Below, in pieces: positions 1-8,133 of a stretch of 64,000 bases of DNA. A model generated the notes under the pieces. That model was not told the origin of the DNA. It ran no database searches and saw only the letters and a program-made list of their open reading frames with translations. The position numbers and the translations under genes were made by a program. The DNA is from Pseudoalteromonas sp. XI10 (GTDB lineage: Bacteria; Pseudomonadota; Gammaproteobacteria; Enterobacterales; Alteromonadaceae). How positions within the stretch are numbered: the stretch's first letter is position 1; each line of letters starts with the position of its first letter. The stretch is taken from contig NZ_LOPY01000019.1 in assembly GCF_001469895.1 (NCBI RefSeq), positions 248,001 to 312,000 of the forward strand, read 5' to 3'.

Positions 1-37
1 AAAGATGCGTGACGCGCGCACTATAAAATTGTTAGGT
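1..37 (+). repeat. attC site, 3' part only
   Basis: The right end of an attC site is cut by the window edge. GTTAGGT at 31-37 fits the GTTRRRY core consensus, and the ATG of the first cassette gene follows seven bases later. The left arm is not visible. Confidence 0.6.
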
Positions 38-43
38 AGCTAA

Positions 44-496
44 ATGGAATTTCAGAGTTGGCCAACACCTTTTGAAAATGGCAGTTTGTGGTTAGTCGAT
101 TTGTCATGGGGTACCAAAGAGTGGACTTTAGAGAAATCGAATGGCGTAAAGTACCTGATTAAAGGCGACGCAAAACACGAAAACCATGAACTTGTTGCTC
201 GTGTATTTCACGAAGAATCACAAACTATATACGAGCTATTATTTGAATCTGTAAATGGCTTTCGTTGTCTTGATGAGCATGGGTTGACTGAAGTTTGGAG
301 CGAACAACGACCAAAGTTCAATTCTTTTAAAATAAGAGGTCACGGCTGGCACAAAGAAAGTCCGCTCACCTTCTTTATAGGAAATGATGGTGAATGGTCT
401 CACTTAATAGTTACTTCTGACGAATGTTTAGAGGTTGTTTGTCTAGAAAGCCCTATTGTAAAAGTGATTGGTAAAGCAGAGGTTTTCGCTACCTAA
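44..496 (+). CDS. Cassette-encoded protein of unknown function (150 aa)
   Basis: I do not recognise this protein. It is a 150-residue soluble protein with no signal peptide or membrane segment, rich in Trp, Phe and Glu. The N-terminal half, with LWLVDLSWGTKEWTLE near residues 15-30, looks beta-rich. It starts at an ATG seven bases after the GTTAGGT core at 31-37 and has no ribosome binding site. Its TAA stop (494-496) lies inside the ACCTAAC inverse core of the next attC, so the gene fills the cassette exactly. This layout argues that the frame is real. Expression would depend on an upstream promoter outside the window. Confidence 0.75.
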   Translation: MEFQSWPTPFENGSLWLVDLSWGTKEWTLEKSNGVKYLIKGDAKHENHELVARVFHEESQTIYELLFESVNGFRCLDEHGLTEVWSEQRPKFNSFKIRGHGWHKESPLTFFIGNDGEWSHLIVTSDECLEVVCLESPIVKVIGKAEVFAT

Positions 497-577
497 CAAA
501 GCCATAAAAAAGGACGCAAAACAGCTGGCTTTTGCTTATAGTCAGCTAATTTCTGCCGTTAATGGCAAGTGTTATAT
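491..577 (+). repeat. attC site A1
   Basis: The site runs from ACCTAAC (491-497) to GTTATAT (571-577), 87 bp. The outer arms pair imperfectly: TAACAAAGCCAT at the left is matched by AATGGCAAGTGTTA at the right. Inner CAGCTGGC and GTCAGCTA segments can also pair. The right core departs from GTTRRRY by one base. Confidence 0.75.
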
Positions 578-642
578 TCTTAGGGAAGTTTGGTGAAAGA
601 TGAAGAGCTAATCGAAATCTAATTCCTTTGTGGCATGGTGTT

Positions 643-969
643 ATGGCATGGGCAAAAGAAGTTCTGGTTCGTTCATATAAACTGGATGATGCGAAAGATA
701 TCTTGGGTCGAGAATACCGAGGAAAAAATCAAATTCCCGGAACGAATTGGTTTTATCGTACACACGGAATAGGTGTTGATGTATTCAAAACCCCCGAAGT
801 CGGCGGAATTGATTTTGATTTCGGAAAAGATGAGCCAGATGAATGGCGGTTAAAGATCTTTTTTGAAAAACAATTCAATGATGGTCAATTACCTTATGCA
901 GATTATCAGCATCTAGCAGACGATGAAGAGCGTTTAGAGAAAGCAATCAAAATGGTCTTAAGCAATTGA
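643..969 (+). CDS. Cassette protein resembling DUF6896 family
   Basis: This is a soluble protein of 108 residues from the ATG at 643. A TTG at 628 would add five residues, and neither start has a good ribosome binding site. The middle, with HGIGVDV, then GGIDFDFG and DEWRL, resembles the conserved block of the DUF6896 family (HGIG, then acidic DFG, then WRL) as I remember it. That assignment is from memory and needs a profile search. No function is established for the family. The gene occupies one cassette, and its TGA stop is two bases before the next attC core, so it is probably a complete cassette gene. Confidence 0.65.
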   Translation: MAWAKEVLVRSYKLDDAKDILGREYRGKNQIPGTNWFYRTHGIGVDVFKTPEVGGIDFDFGKDEPDEWRLKIFFEKQFNDGQLPYADYQHLADDEERLEKAIKMVLSN

Positions 970-971
970 GA

Positions 972-1075
972 ATATAACAAGCCCATTATGGCAATTGGAC
1001 GCAAAACGCTTTGCTTGCGCTCATTCTTCGCTTAATTTAGCCTGCTATTTTACGCCTGTTAGGCAAGTGTTAAGT
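972..1075 (+). repeat. attC site A2
   Basis: The site runs from ATATAAC (972-978) to a consensus GTTAAGT core (1069-1075), 104 bp. It shares GGACGCAAAAC and GGCAAGTGTTA with site A1. Its central GCGCTCATTCTTCGCT (1018-1033) recurs exactly, in inverse orientation, in site B2 at 39665-39765. Confidence 0.8.
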
Positions 1076-1079
1076 GCAA

Positions 1080-1457
1080 ATGAATAAGAAAATATTATTT
1101 ATAATCATGCTTTTGATGATTGCATCAATAAGTTATGCCAAGAGACCTGCGCCTAAAGAGGTGTCGGCCATCATTCATGGTAACCATGTTTATGTTGTCA
1201 CTCATTGGGCTCATGATAACGGCACTGATCAAAATGGTGGCTACATTGACGTACTAGATGCAAAGACAGGTGTTAAAGATTGGGGTATTCAAATTTACAA
1301 AACAGAATATGACCCAAACATCGTGAAAGATATTCAAGATGTTTTTATCACAAACACTGAGATTAATTTCTTTGGTACTAGTCTAAAAGTAACAGATGAA
1401 CTAGGTCGTAAATTTAACGTCGATCTAATTAATAAAACAGTGTCAAAAGCAAAGTAG
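1080..1457 (+). CDS. Cassette-encoded secreted protein, unknown function
   Basis: This is a 125-residue protein with an N-terminal signal peptide: Lys-Lys, then a hydrophobic run, then a probable cleavage after ISYA near residue 19. It is therefore likely exported to the periplasm. The mature part is a small domain with Gly-Asn-His-Val-Tyr and DVLDAKTG segments that look beta-rich; I do not recognise the family. I chose the ATG at 1080 because the GTG at 1074 overlaps the attC core and would add only two residues. It sits four bases after the GTTAAGT core of attC A2, a typical cassette position. Confidence 0.7.
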   Translation: MNKKILFIIMLLMIASISYAKRPAPKEVSAIIHGNHVYVVTHWAHDNGTDQNGGYIDVLDAKTGVKDWGIQIYKTEYDPNIVKDIQDVFITNTEINFFGTSLKVTDELGRKFNVDLINKTVSKAK

Positions 1458-1468
1458 GAACTTAAGAA

Positions 1469-1529
1469 GGCCTGCCATGCAGGCCCCAAATATGCTTCGC
1501 AATTTTGGCCCATTCTGGCGGCGTTAGTC
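1469..1529 (+). repeat. Degenerate attC-like spacer with GGCC palindrome
   Basis: The gap between cassette genes three and four holds a perfect hairpin (GGCCTGC 1469-1475, GCAGGCC 1479-1485) and ends with GGCGTTAGTC, whose GTTAGTC (1523-1529) misses the core consensus by one base. No left inverse core is visible. It is probably a decayed attC. Confidence 0.4.
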
Positions 1530-1551
1530 ATCACCATGGATTTTTACTCTA

Positions 1552-2085
1552 ATGAAATTAAAACATATTTTTTTGCTTCTAACTCTCCTGCCATTTTCTG
1601 TGCATGCTAAACAAGGCTTCACTATTTGGAGTGATTTAGTATCTCGTTCGGATTTAATAGCGCAAGTTTCAATTGAAGAGGTAATGAAAAACTCGGAGGG
1701 TTCAGGCACGTCAAAAGTAAAGATAAAAAAAATCCTCAAAGGCGACAATAAGACTGACTTTGTTCTTATTGATTGGAAAATAAGTACAATTCAATCTGCT
1801 TTATTCAATATATATAAAGATCATGTCGTTTTTCTGCAAAAAAACGAGAACGGAAAATATAGTGCAGCGGCATTGGGTAAGTCATTCTGGGAACTCGAAA
1901 AAAATTACACTAACCGAAAGCTCTATACAGATTCTAGTATGTTTTCTTTTTATTATATTGAGGAAATCCCCGAGCAATTATATGAAGAAATCGAGGTTCC
2001 AGCTACTTGCAATCGTAATTCTAGGTTGATTAAACGTATTTATTTAAACAAGCTTATAGAATATTTTACAACTAATAAAACATAA
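1552..2085 (+). CDS. Cassette-encoded secreted protein, unknown function (177 aa)
   Basis: The protein begins with a clear signal peptide, Lys-rich then hydrophobic, with a likely cleavage after SVHA near residue 19. The mature part has about 158 residues. It contains VSRSDLIAQVSIEEV followed by KVKIKKILKGD, a pattern seen in secreted proteins where a beta-strand pair precedes a variable tail. One Cys (in PATCNRNS) lies near the C-terminus. I cannot name a family. The TAA stop lies inside the next inverse core (CATAAC), which supports cassette status. No ribosome binding site is visible. Confidence 0.7.
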   Translation: MKLKHIFLLLTLLPFSVHAKQGFTIWSDLVSRSDLIAQVSIEEVMKNSEGSGTSKVKIKKILKGDNKTDFVLIDWKISTIQSALFNIYKDHVVFLQKNENGKYSAAALGKSFWELEKNYTNRKLYTDSSMFSFYYIEEIPEQLYEEIEVPATCNRNSRLIKRIYLNKLIEYFTTNKT

Positions 2086-2180
2086 CAATCTAATTAAGGT
2101 GTGACTGCTAAAGCTTGGCTCAGTTTCGCTTCGCTACACAAGTTGAGCCAAGCATTACCAGCCTCTTAGTGTGGCGCTAC
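2080..2180 (+). repeat. Decayed attC site A4 (array end)
   Basis: ACATAAC at 2080-2086 overlaps the gene stop. The central arms AGCTTGGCTCA (2111 onward) and TGAGCCAAGC pair around a TTCGCTTCGCT-containing loop. The expected right core reads GGCGCTACC rather than GGCGTTA, so it is probably no longer a recombination core. Confidence 0.6.
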
Positions 2181-2565
2181 CAAATAAGTACTCTAAACAT
2201 TTTTGTCCTAATATGGTCATGCTCAAAGTCTGCTCGCACTCAATGATGGCCTAATGACCGCAAATGGCAAAAGGCCGTCTCTCCAGAATATGTTAATTAC
2301 GTAGCATTAAAATCATCAAACAAACTTTTTCAGCACCATTTCATAGCTTTTCGTTAGTGATCATTTAGCCAAAGGCTCCTGCAAGTCGAACTTCTAATAT
2401 CAATGAATAATGGCTCTGCATTGGAGTTACTATTTAGTCAAAATCTCATCGTGCCTGAGATTCTCATTTTGAGTGGCACTCGCCACGCCAAAAACTTGCT
2501 TTGCTGCAGAGACTGGCGTAATTTAACACTGGTACGATGAGTCTATAAGAATAAAAAGGTCAAAC
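2181..2565. other. Intergenic, no gene recognised
   Basis: About 385 bp between the cassette array and the hydrolase gene. I see no convincing reading frame. A short segment near 2478-2515 (GCCACGCC ... GACTGGCGT) is faintly attC-like but lacks cores. It probably also carries the promoter of the hydrolase gene. Confidence 0.5.
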
Positions 2566-3468
2566 GTGACGATTAAACAAGAATCGGTGTTTATTAAACT
2601 AGCCGAAAGCCAAACCTTACATTTACGCCGTATCAGTAAGACTGATGCGAAAGGCCCTGCGGTGTTTTTTATGCATGGTGCCGTTGAAAATGGCAAAATC
2701 TTTTACACCCACAGCAATAAAGGTTTAGCACCATTTTTAGCTGAGCATGGCTATGTTTGCTATGTGGCTGATTTACGCGGTCGTGGTGAGAGTAAACCTG
2801 CGATTTCAAAGCATGCAAAGTATGGCCAAACCGAGGCTATTTTAGAAGATATCCCCGCATTTCTAGATAAAATTAAACAGCTTGAAGGTGAGCCTGCTCG
2901 TTATTGGGTGGCGCACTCATGGGGTGGGGTGTTAATGAACAGTGTGTTTGCCCGTTTTCCTGAGTTGATTGATGATGTTAAAGCCTGCGGCTATTTTGGT
3001 TCTAAACGGTCTTTGTATAACCATCATCCAAGCAAATATATTCAAGGTAATTTGATTTGGTATGGTTTGGCGCCATTAGTTGCCCGTAAGCATGGTTTTG
3101 TGCCGGCTAAAAAACTGAAATGGGGCAGTGATGATGAAACCCGTAAGTCACATTATCAAAGCATGCAATGGGCTAAGCGCAAACCTTGGGTCGATACTGA
3201 CGATGGCTTTGATTACGCCAACGCATTAGCAGATAAGGCACTGCCGCCCATTATGCATGTGGCTGGTGTAAAAGATAAAGCCCTATGCCAGCCTATTGAT
3301 ATTGAAAAATTTATGGAAGAGTCTGGCATCGGCAAGCAAACGATGACCATTTATGGCCGTAAGTTTGGCCATAAGGTCGATTATGATCACATAAATATGC
3401 TTACTCACCCACAGGCGCGTTTTGATCAATTTGTTGACTTGTTGAACTGGTTTGAGACTCACGCATAA
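2566..3468 (+). CDS. Alpha/beta hydrolase (serine hydrolase fold)
   Basis: This cytoplasmic alpha/beta hydrolase has 300 residues. Visible family features are the oxyanion HGA at 37-39, the DLRGRGES segment near 69-76, and a nucleophile elbow AHSWGG with Ser118 (the usual first Gly is Ala). VAGVKDKA near residue 255 probably supplies the acid, and a His near residue 275-280 (DHINMLTH) completes the triad. The substrate cannot be told; esterase or lipase-like activity is the general expectation. It starts with GTG preceded by AAAAAGG. Its 3' end overlaps the convergent sulfotransferase gene by 68 bp. Confidence 0.85.
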   Translation: MTIKQESVFIKLAESQTLHLRRISKTDAKGPAVFFMHGAVENGKIFYTHSNKGLAPFLAEHGYVCYVADLRGRGESKPAISKHAKYGQTEAILEDIPAFLDKIKQLEGEPARYWVAHSWGGVLMNSVFARFPELIDDVKACGYFGSKRSLYNHHPSKYIQGNLIWYGLAPLVARKHGFVPAKKLKWGSDDETRKSHYQSMQWAKRKPWVDTDDGFDYANALADKALPPIMHVAGVKDKALCQPIDIEKFMEESGIGKQTMTIYGRKFGHKVDYDHINMLTHPQARFDQFVDLLNWFETHA

Positions 3469-4885
3469 GCGTGTGCATTGCGCTCTCGTAGCGTTTGTAT
3501 TTCTCTAATGCTTTATCACTTAACGGCTGTCTCACAGCCGTTTTGCTGAGCGTTGCCACCGGTTTTTTTGACTTATAAAAATCTAAAAACTGTGTGCTGT
3601 ATTCAATGTTTAAGAACTTACACAGGGCTGTTAGTGTTTGTTCGCTGTCACTGATAAGTGCTTCATAGCTTAAATCAAAAACCGCCTCTGGCATCACGTT
3701 TTGCCAATGCTCCATTAACTGCTGATACAAATCAAAATACTGTTTAAACTCTGAGAGTGAACAAAAATAAGGTTCGTTTTCAGCAAAATAGTTGCTAAAA
3801 ACTGACCAAGCAATTGCATTATACTCGCGCTGCATATTAATAAACTTGGCGTTAGGAAAGAGTAAGTAAATCAATCCAAGTGACTGATAGTTAGCTGGTA
3901 GCTTATTGATCATAAAGGGGCGCACAACTGGCGCTTGCTTTATTCGTTCAATATAAATATTGCGGGCATTGTTAATTAGCCCTTGGTTCAGCTCTGCTAA
4001 GCAATCTGGGTAGGGGAGTTGTGTTTGTTGTTCAAGGTATGCAACAACCTGATTACTGATACTGGCATCTTCGCCAAGACTGGCAAAATCATCATGGCTT
4101 GCCAGCATTTGCTCTACCAGCGTTGAGCCACTTCTTGGCATGCCAATAATAAAAATGGGGGTAATTGTACCCGTGAATGTTTTGTCTCTGGCATCAATTA
4201 GCTCAGCTGTATTTTGCTCTATGATGCGCTGATAAAAAGGCACTAAGTCACGGGTTTTAAACTGCGTGAGTTTTGTTTGTAGCTTATTAGCTAGGCTAAA
4301 GTAGTTAAAAGCTTGTTCTGTATCATTTAACTGATCATAGCTTTTACCAAGGGCATAATAACACACCATTTTTAAGCGCAGATTATTGGTTAACGTTAAA
4401 AACTGGTGTAGCTCATTTATGTAATTTTGTTCGCTATTAAAACGCCCAAACTGCACTAACTCAAATAAAATGTACGCCTTTACAGGGTAATTTCCCATAC
4501 CAAGGGCATGTTTTAAAATACTGTAGGCTTTGTCTAGCTCACCATAGGTTAAATAATGTTGGGCAAGATAGTAGTGTGGCTCAGGGTTGTGGTTGGCAAT
4601 TGATTTTGCATATTCGAGTACGGTTAAGGCATCTTGTGGTGAATGCACGCCATTAAAAGCATCGGCAAGAGCATGGAGTGGTTCAAGCATATGAGGTAAT
4701 CGTTCACAGGCTCTTTGTAGAAGGTAAACCGCAGCATCATAACGTTCTAAACGCAGTGCAATACGGCCCAATCCAAATAACGCTTCGCCGTTTTCAGGAT
4801 CTGAATCGAGAATGGTTTTAAAATGAAACTCGGCCTCTTTAAGCTTGTTTTCATTCAGTAGTTGATTCGCTTTTTGTAACAGCAT
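3401..4885 (-). CDS. TPR-repeat sulfotransferase
   Basis: This 494-residue protein has two parts. The N-terminal ~230 residues are tetratricopeptide repeats, with helical pairs such as ALFGLGRIALRLERYDAAV near 35-53. The C-terminal ~260 residues form a sulfotransferase domain whose 5'-phosphosulfate loop is GMPRSGSTL at 248-256. Bacterial proteins of this layout are thought to move sulfate from PAPS onto protein or carbohydrate acceptors; the acceptor here is unknown. No signal peptide is seen. The gene ends inside the convergent hydrolase gene with a 68 bp overlap. The TonB receptor upstream on the same strand is separated by a terminator, so this gene probably has its own promoter. Confidence 0.85.
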   Translation of the reverse strand: MLLQKANQLLNENKLKEAEFHFKTILDSDPENGEALFGLGRIALRLERYDAAVYLLQRACERLPHMLEPLHALADAFNGVHSPQDALTVLEYAKSIANHNPEPHYYLAQHYLTYGELDKAYSILKHALGMGNYPVKAYILFELVQFGRFNSEQNYINELHQFLTLTNNLRLKMVCYYALGKSYDQLNDTEQAFNYFSLANKLQTKLTQFKTRDLVPFYQRIIEQNTAELIDARDKTFTGTITPIFIIGMPRSGSTLVEQMLASHDDFASLGEDASISNQVVAYLEQQTQLPYPDCLAELNQGLINNARNIYIERIKQAPVVRPFMINKLPANYQSLGLIYLLFPNAKFINMQREYNAIAWSVFSNYFAENEPYFCSLSEFKQYFDLYQQLMEHWQNVMPEAVFDLSYEALISDSEQTLTALCKFLNIEYSTQFLDFYKSKKPVATLSKTAVRQPLSDKALEKYKRYESAMHTLMRESQTSSTSQQIDQNAPVGE

Positions 4886-4925
4886 AGGAATGGCGGGTTA
4901 TTTGTTATTTTTATTTACTATAAAA

Positions 4926-4952
4926 CGAAAAAGGCGAAATGTCTTTCGCCTT
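4926..4952 (-). terminator. Rho-independent terminator after TonB receptor
   Basis: Perfect 9-bp stem AAGGCGAAA (4931-4939) and TTTCGCCTT (4944-4952) with a 4-base loop. On the minus strand it is followed by TTTTTCGTTTTAT. It lies about 80 bp past the receptor stop. Confidence 0.8.
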
Positions 4953-4991
4953 GGTTAACTATAAATATCCAGAATAAATCCGGGGTATCGA

Positions 4992-5021
4992 CTTTCTAGG
5001 CTGATTGCTCAACCTAGAAAG
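4992..5021 (-). other. Perfect hairpin without U tract
   Basis: CTTTCTAGG (4992-5000) and CCTAGAAAG (5013-5021) form a 9-bp stem with a 12-base loop just after the receptor stop codon and ahead of the true terminator. It may stabilise the 3' end of the mRNA; this is inference. Confidence 0.45.
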
Positions 5022-5030
5022 CTGTTCTAT

Positions 5031-7616
5031 TTAGAAAGTATACGTAGCTTTCACGTAATAGAAGCCGCCGTTGATACCATATGGCGACGTTTCGTAGTAT
5101 TTACCACCCCAGTTATTGTTAGGGATGCCAGTACTGTCATAGAAATCAAGTTTCTCTGCTTCTTGGTCGAATAAGTTGGTCGCACCTACAGAGAAGCTAA
5201 GCTCTTCAGTTAGGAAGTAAGTCACTTCTGCATCAATCGTTACTGCAGCATCAGCTGTTTTCGCTGTTGCATCGTAATCTACGTGTACGCCTTGGTATTC
5301 GCCATAGTAGTTAACACGTGTAAATGCAGAGAAGTTCTCCCATTGTTGTGCCCAGCTAAGTGTTGCACGGTGGTTTGGTAAGTCATTTTCTAAACGGCTT
5401 ACTTTAAATTCACCAGTAATGTCTGTTGACTTAGTTACTTCAGTGTCGTTCCAGTTGTACGCTAAGCTGAATGTTGAACTACCGCCTAGTAGGTCAGTTG
5501 AATAGTTAGCTACAGCATCAACACCTTGCGTTGTTGTATCGAAGTCATTCGTGAAGAAGCTTACTTGCGCTAAGTTTTGTACGTTTGGTACGCCTGCTGC
5601 TTCAAGTGTGTCTTTATCAGCTTGGCTTAACTCAATTTTATCTGATTGACTGATACGGTCATCAACTTGGATGTTGTAGTAGTCAACTGTGAAGAATAAG
5701 TCACCAAGTGTCCAAACTGCACCAAATGTATAGCTTTGTGACTCTTCAGGTTGAAGCTCTGTACCACCTAATTGCACTGCAATTGGGTTTGTTGGTGGTA
5801 AAAGTGCTGAGTCAACAAGAACACCGCTGCTTAGGTTTGTTTGAACGTTACTTACATTCGCTTGACCAACAGTTGGTGCACGGAAACCAGTACTGATTGA
5901 ACCACGAATGTTCAAGTCTTCAGTTAAGTGGTATTGACCAGTTAGCTTGTAGTTAGTAGTTGAACCAAATGAATCATAATCTTCATAACGTAACGCTAAG
6001 CCCATTAAAAAGTCTTCTGTGAATGGTGCTTCAACATCAACGTATGCAGCATAGTTACGGCGTGTGTATTCGCCTGCATCAGATGGTTTGAAACCAGGGA
6101 AACCATTTGAACCGATACCAAAACCTTGTTCAGTTAGTGGGCCTGCTGTGAAAGACGCTACATCACCAGATACAACAGTGAAGGTTTCTTCGTGCCATTC
6201 AAGACCACCGGCAACGTTTACATCGTAAGCTAAACCAAAGTCAAAACCTTTTGATAAATCAGCGTTAAAGTTTTTCTCTAACTGTGAGTATTTACCAGGG
6301 CTGAAATCGCGCGGGCTTTCTGGGCCTAATGATGCATTGATTGTGTCATAGATGAAGTAACGAGATTCGTTGTAACCAACTGTACCGCTTAAGTCATAGT
6401 AAGCACCCTCAAGGAAACCTGAAGTGATTTCACCTTTAGTACCAATTGTTAATGCAGTATCAGTGATGTTACCACCGAAGTTAGGTGTAAAACCGCCCGG
6501 AATCATTTCGTTAAACGCAAAACAATCTGGGTTGTTAGCTACTAGATCGATGTATCTTTGGTTATCTAAAACGTTATCATCAATCATGATATCGGTAGGA
6601 CAGTTACCGCTCATATCGCCAGTTAAATCACCAACAAGCAGTGTTTCACCGCCGTCATTTGAGTAAACACCTGGGCGAGTGTGTGGATTACGATAGTAGA
6701 AACCACCACGTACGTCACGCTCAGAGTAGTTACCAAACATGTAGAATTCAGATGAGTTGCTTAACTCAAGACCAATGTTACCAAAGATTGTAATATCATC
6801 ATCAACTTCAGGTGCACCCCAAATTTGTGCTAAAGAAGATACTTCAGGTACACCTGCTGCGTTAAGTGCCGCCGCATCAGGGCGTTGTACTGAACGGCTA
6901 GTTGCATCAGCTGTTTTATATTGGAAGCTTAAGTTAGCAAAACCGCTATCGGTAAATGGTAGACCCACGTTACCTGAAATTTGTGTTGTATCGCCATCAC
7001 CTTCGTAGTATTCGCCTTGACGAATTTCGAATGAACCACCTTCAGAGGCATCTTTTAATACAAAGTTCATTACACCCGCGATTGCATCAGAGCCGTATTG
7101 TGCTGCAGCACCGTCACGAAGTACTTCTACTTGCTTTAGGGCAATACTTGGAATAACTGAGATATCAGCACCTTGAGCACCATCATTGATACCACCACCT
7201 AAGAAGGCGATAACTGATGCACGGTGACGGCGTTTACCATTAACAAGTATTAATGTACTGTCAGAAGGAAGACCACGTAAGTTAGCAGGGCGTACAAGTG
7301 ACGCTGCATCACTAATTGGGTTTTGGTGAACGTTAAAAGAAGGAACTGAGCCTTTTAAAAGCTCTAGCATATCGGTGTTGCCGCCTTTATCTAGCTCTTC
7401 ACCACCAATGATATCAATTGGTACTGGTGAATCGCCGATTGAACGTGGCGCAGAACGAGTACCTACCACGGCAATTTTTTCTACGTTTTTGTTAACTTTC
7501 GTTTCTTCTGCTGCTTGCTCTGCAGCAACAACCGAACCCGACACAAACAGACCTGCTGTTGTTGTCGCTAAAGCAAATTTAATTGCTTGTTGTAGCGCAT
7601 TATTTTTGAATTTCAT
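5031..7616 (-). CDS. TonB-dependent outer-membrane receptor (861 aa)
   Basis: This is a ligand-gated outer-membrane importer driven by TonB. It has a signal peptide (cleavage near VVAA, residue 32), a TonB-box-like segment EKIAVVGTR near 46-54, a plug domain (about 60-190) with NLRGLP, VLRDGAAAQYGSDAIAG and NFVLK, and a long beta-barrel ending in an aromatic C-terminus, YVKATYTF. A GFRAPTVGQ segment lies in the mid-barrel, as in most receptors of this type. The ligand is not evident and no Fur-like site stands out upstream, so peptide, sugar or other organic substrates are as likely as iron. No partner transport gene is adjacent. It is transcribed alone and ends at the terminator at 4926-4952. 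Confidence 0.93.
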   Translation of the reverse strand: MKFKNNALQQAIKFALATTTAGLFVSGSVVAAEQAAEETKVNKNVEKIAVVGTRSAPRSIGDSPVPIDIIGGEELDKGGNTDMLELLKGSVPSFNVHQNPISDAASLVRPANLRGLPSDSTLILVNGKRRHRASVIAFLGGGINDGAQGADISVIPSIALKQVEVLRDGAAAQYGSDAIAGVMNFVLKDASEGGSFEIRQGEYYEGDGDTTQISGNVGLPFTDSGFANLSFQYKTADATSRSVQRPDAAALNAAGVPEVSSLAQIWGAPEVDDDITIFGNIGLELSNSSEFYMFGNYSERDVRGGFYYRNPHTRPGVYSNDGGETLLVGDLTGDMSGNCPTDIMIDDNVLDNQRYIDLVANNPDCFAFNEMIPGGFTPNFGGNITDTALTIGTKGEITSGFLEGAYYDLSGTVGYNESRYFIYDTINASLGPESPRDFSPGKYSQLEKNFNADLSKGFDFGLAYDVNVAGGLEWHEETFTVVSGDVASFTAGPLTEQGFGIGSNGFPGFKPSDAGEYTRRNYAAYVDVEAPFTEDFLMGLALRYEDYDSFGSTTNYKLTGQYHLTEDLNIRGSISTGFRAPTVGQANVSNVQTNLSSGVLVDSALLPPTNPIAVQLGGTELQPEESQSYTFGAVWTLGDLFFTVDYYNIQVDDRISQSDKIELSQADKDTLEAAGVPNVQNLAQVSFFTNDFDTTTQGVDAVANYSTDLLGGSSTFSLAYNWNDTEVTKSTDITGEFKVSRLENDLPNHRATLSWAQQWENFSAFTRVNYYGEYQGVHVDYDATAKTADAAVTIDAEVTYFLTEELSFSVGATNLFDQEAEKLDFYDSTGIPNNNWGGKYYETSPYGINGGFYYVKATYTF

Positions 7617-7913
7617 TCTGACTTCCCCAGTTAGAATATTTATGATTATGTCACCGAAGTTAAATAATAAACTTGGTGTAAATCTCTTATACAGCCTGTA
7701 AATTTATTTTGCAAATTGTTAATGTGATGTTGTTTTTGGCGTTTTTATTTGCACGTTATTATTGTTTTTTTAATTATGTGCATGAAATTAAAGGGGATAA
7801 TTTATTCTAGTTTTTTCTTTTAAGCGTAAGAAAGTATATAAAATATCTAAAAATATTTTAAAAAAGGAATTTTTTGATTGGTTTTTAAGCGAAATTGGAT
7901 TTGGAACGATCTA
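7617..7913. other. AT-rich intergenic region upstream of the TonB receptor
   Basis: About 300 bp, very AT-rich, with several T and A runs. It must contain the receptor promoter, but no operator stood out and no gene is seen. Confidence 0.5.
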
Positions 7914-8066
7914 TTAGGCTTGTTGCGGAATGTTGTTTAATTGCCATTGCTTTAATTTTTCTCGGTATTCATCCCAAACACATGGGCAACAACTACCACC
8001 ACCACAACATTCATCTGGGGCCGGCTTTTGGGGTTTTGGCTCAGCCTGTTGTATAGGTGTGTTCAT
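7914..8066 (-). CDS. Oxidoreductase-like small protein (50 aa)
   Basis: A 50-residue protein starting at the ATG whose complement is at 8064-8066. After a Pro/Gln-rich N-terminus it has ECCGGGSCCPCVWDEY at residues 19-34, followed by REKLKQWQ. This cysteine-rich pattern (CCG..CCPCVWD.Y) matches the oxidoreductase-like domain (Pfam Oxidored-like) found as short proteins in proteobacteria and at the N-terminus of eukaryotic proteins. Its biochemical role is not known; the five cysteines suggest metal or redox chemistry. It is divergent from the LETM1-like gene by 67 bp. The motif is distinctive, so I trust the call despite the small size. Confidence 0.85.
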   Translation of the reverse strand: MNTPIQQAEPKPQKPAPDECCGGGSCCPCVWDEYREKLKQWQLNNIPQQA

Positions 8067-8133
8067 GTTTAATACTGAAAAATGATTACGAATAGAGTAT
8101 TAAGAATAAAACAAAAACTAATATAAGTAAATT

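Larger units (their letters stand above)
1..2182 (+). mobile_element. Integron cassette array A (attC cluster, no integrase in window)
   Basis: Four small plus-strand genes (44-496, 643-969, 1080-1457, 1552-2085) alternate with attC-like sites. Core sites of the form GTTRRRY occur at 31-37 (GTTAGGT) and 1069-1075 (GTTAAGT), with a variant GTTATAT at 571-577. Inverse core sites lie at or just after three of the gene stops (491-497, 972-978, 2080-2086). Genes lack clear ribosome binding sites and three begin within a few dozen bases of a core site, as usual for cassettes. The array continues off the left edge, so an integrase may lie outside the window. The last two sites look decayed, suggesting that this is the distal end. 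The cassette structure is read from sequence; the mobility history is inferred. Confidence 0.8.

Noticed and set aside
1..2182. Prophage or insertion sequence as the source of the accessory genes
   Set aside because: No transposase, phage structural gene, target duplication or terminal repeat is seen. The attC pattern explains the layout better.
2181..2565. Further attC site or small gene in the gap after array A
   Set aside because: A weak GCCACGCC...GACTGGCGT symmetry exists, but no core sites or coding frame, so it stays as unexplained intergenic sequence.
5031..7616. Siderophore receptor call for the large TonB-dependent receptor
   Set aside because: No Fur site or siderophore gene is adjacent, and the plug sequence alone does not identify the ligand. 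I left the substrate open.
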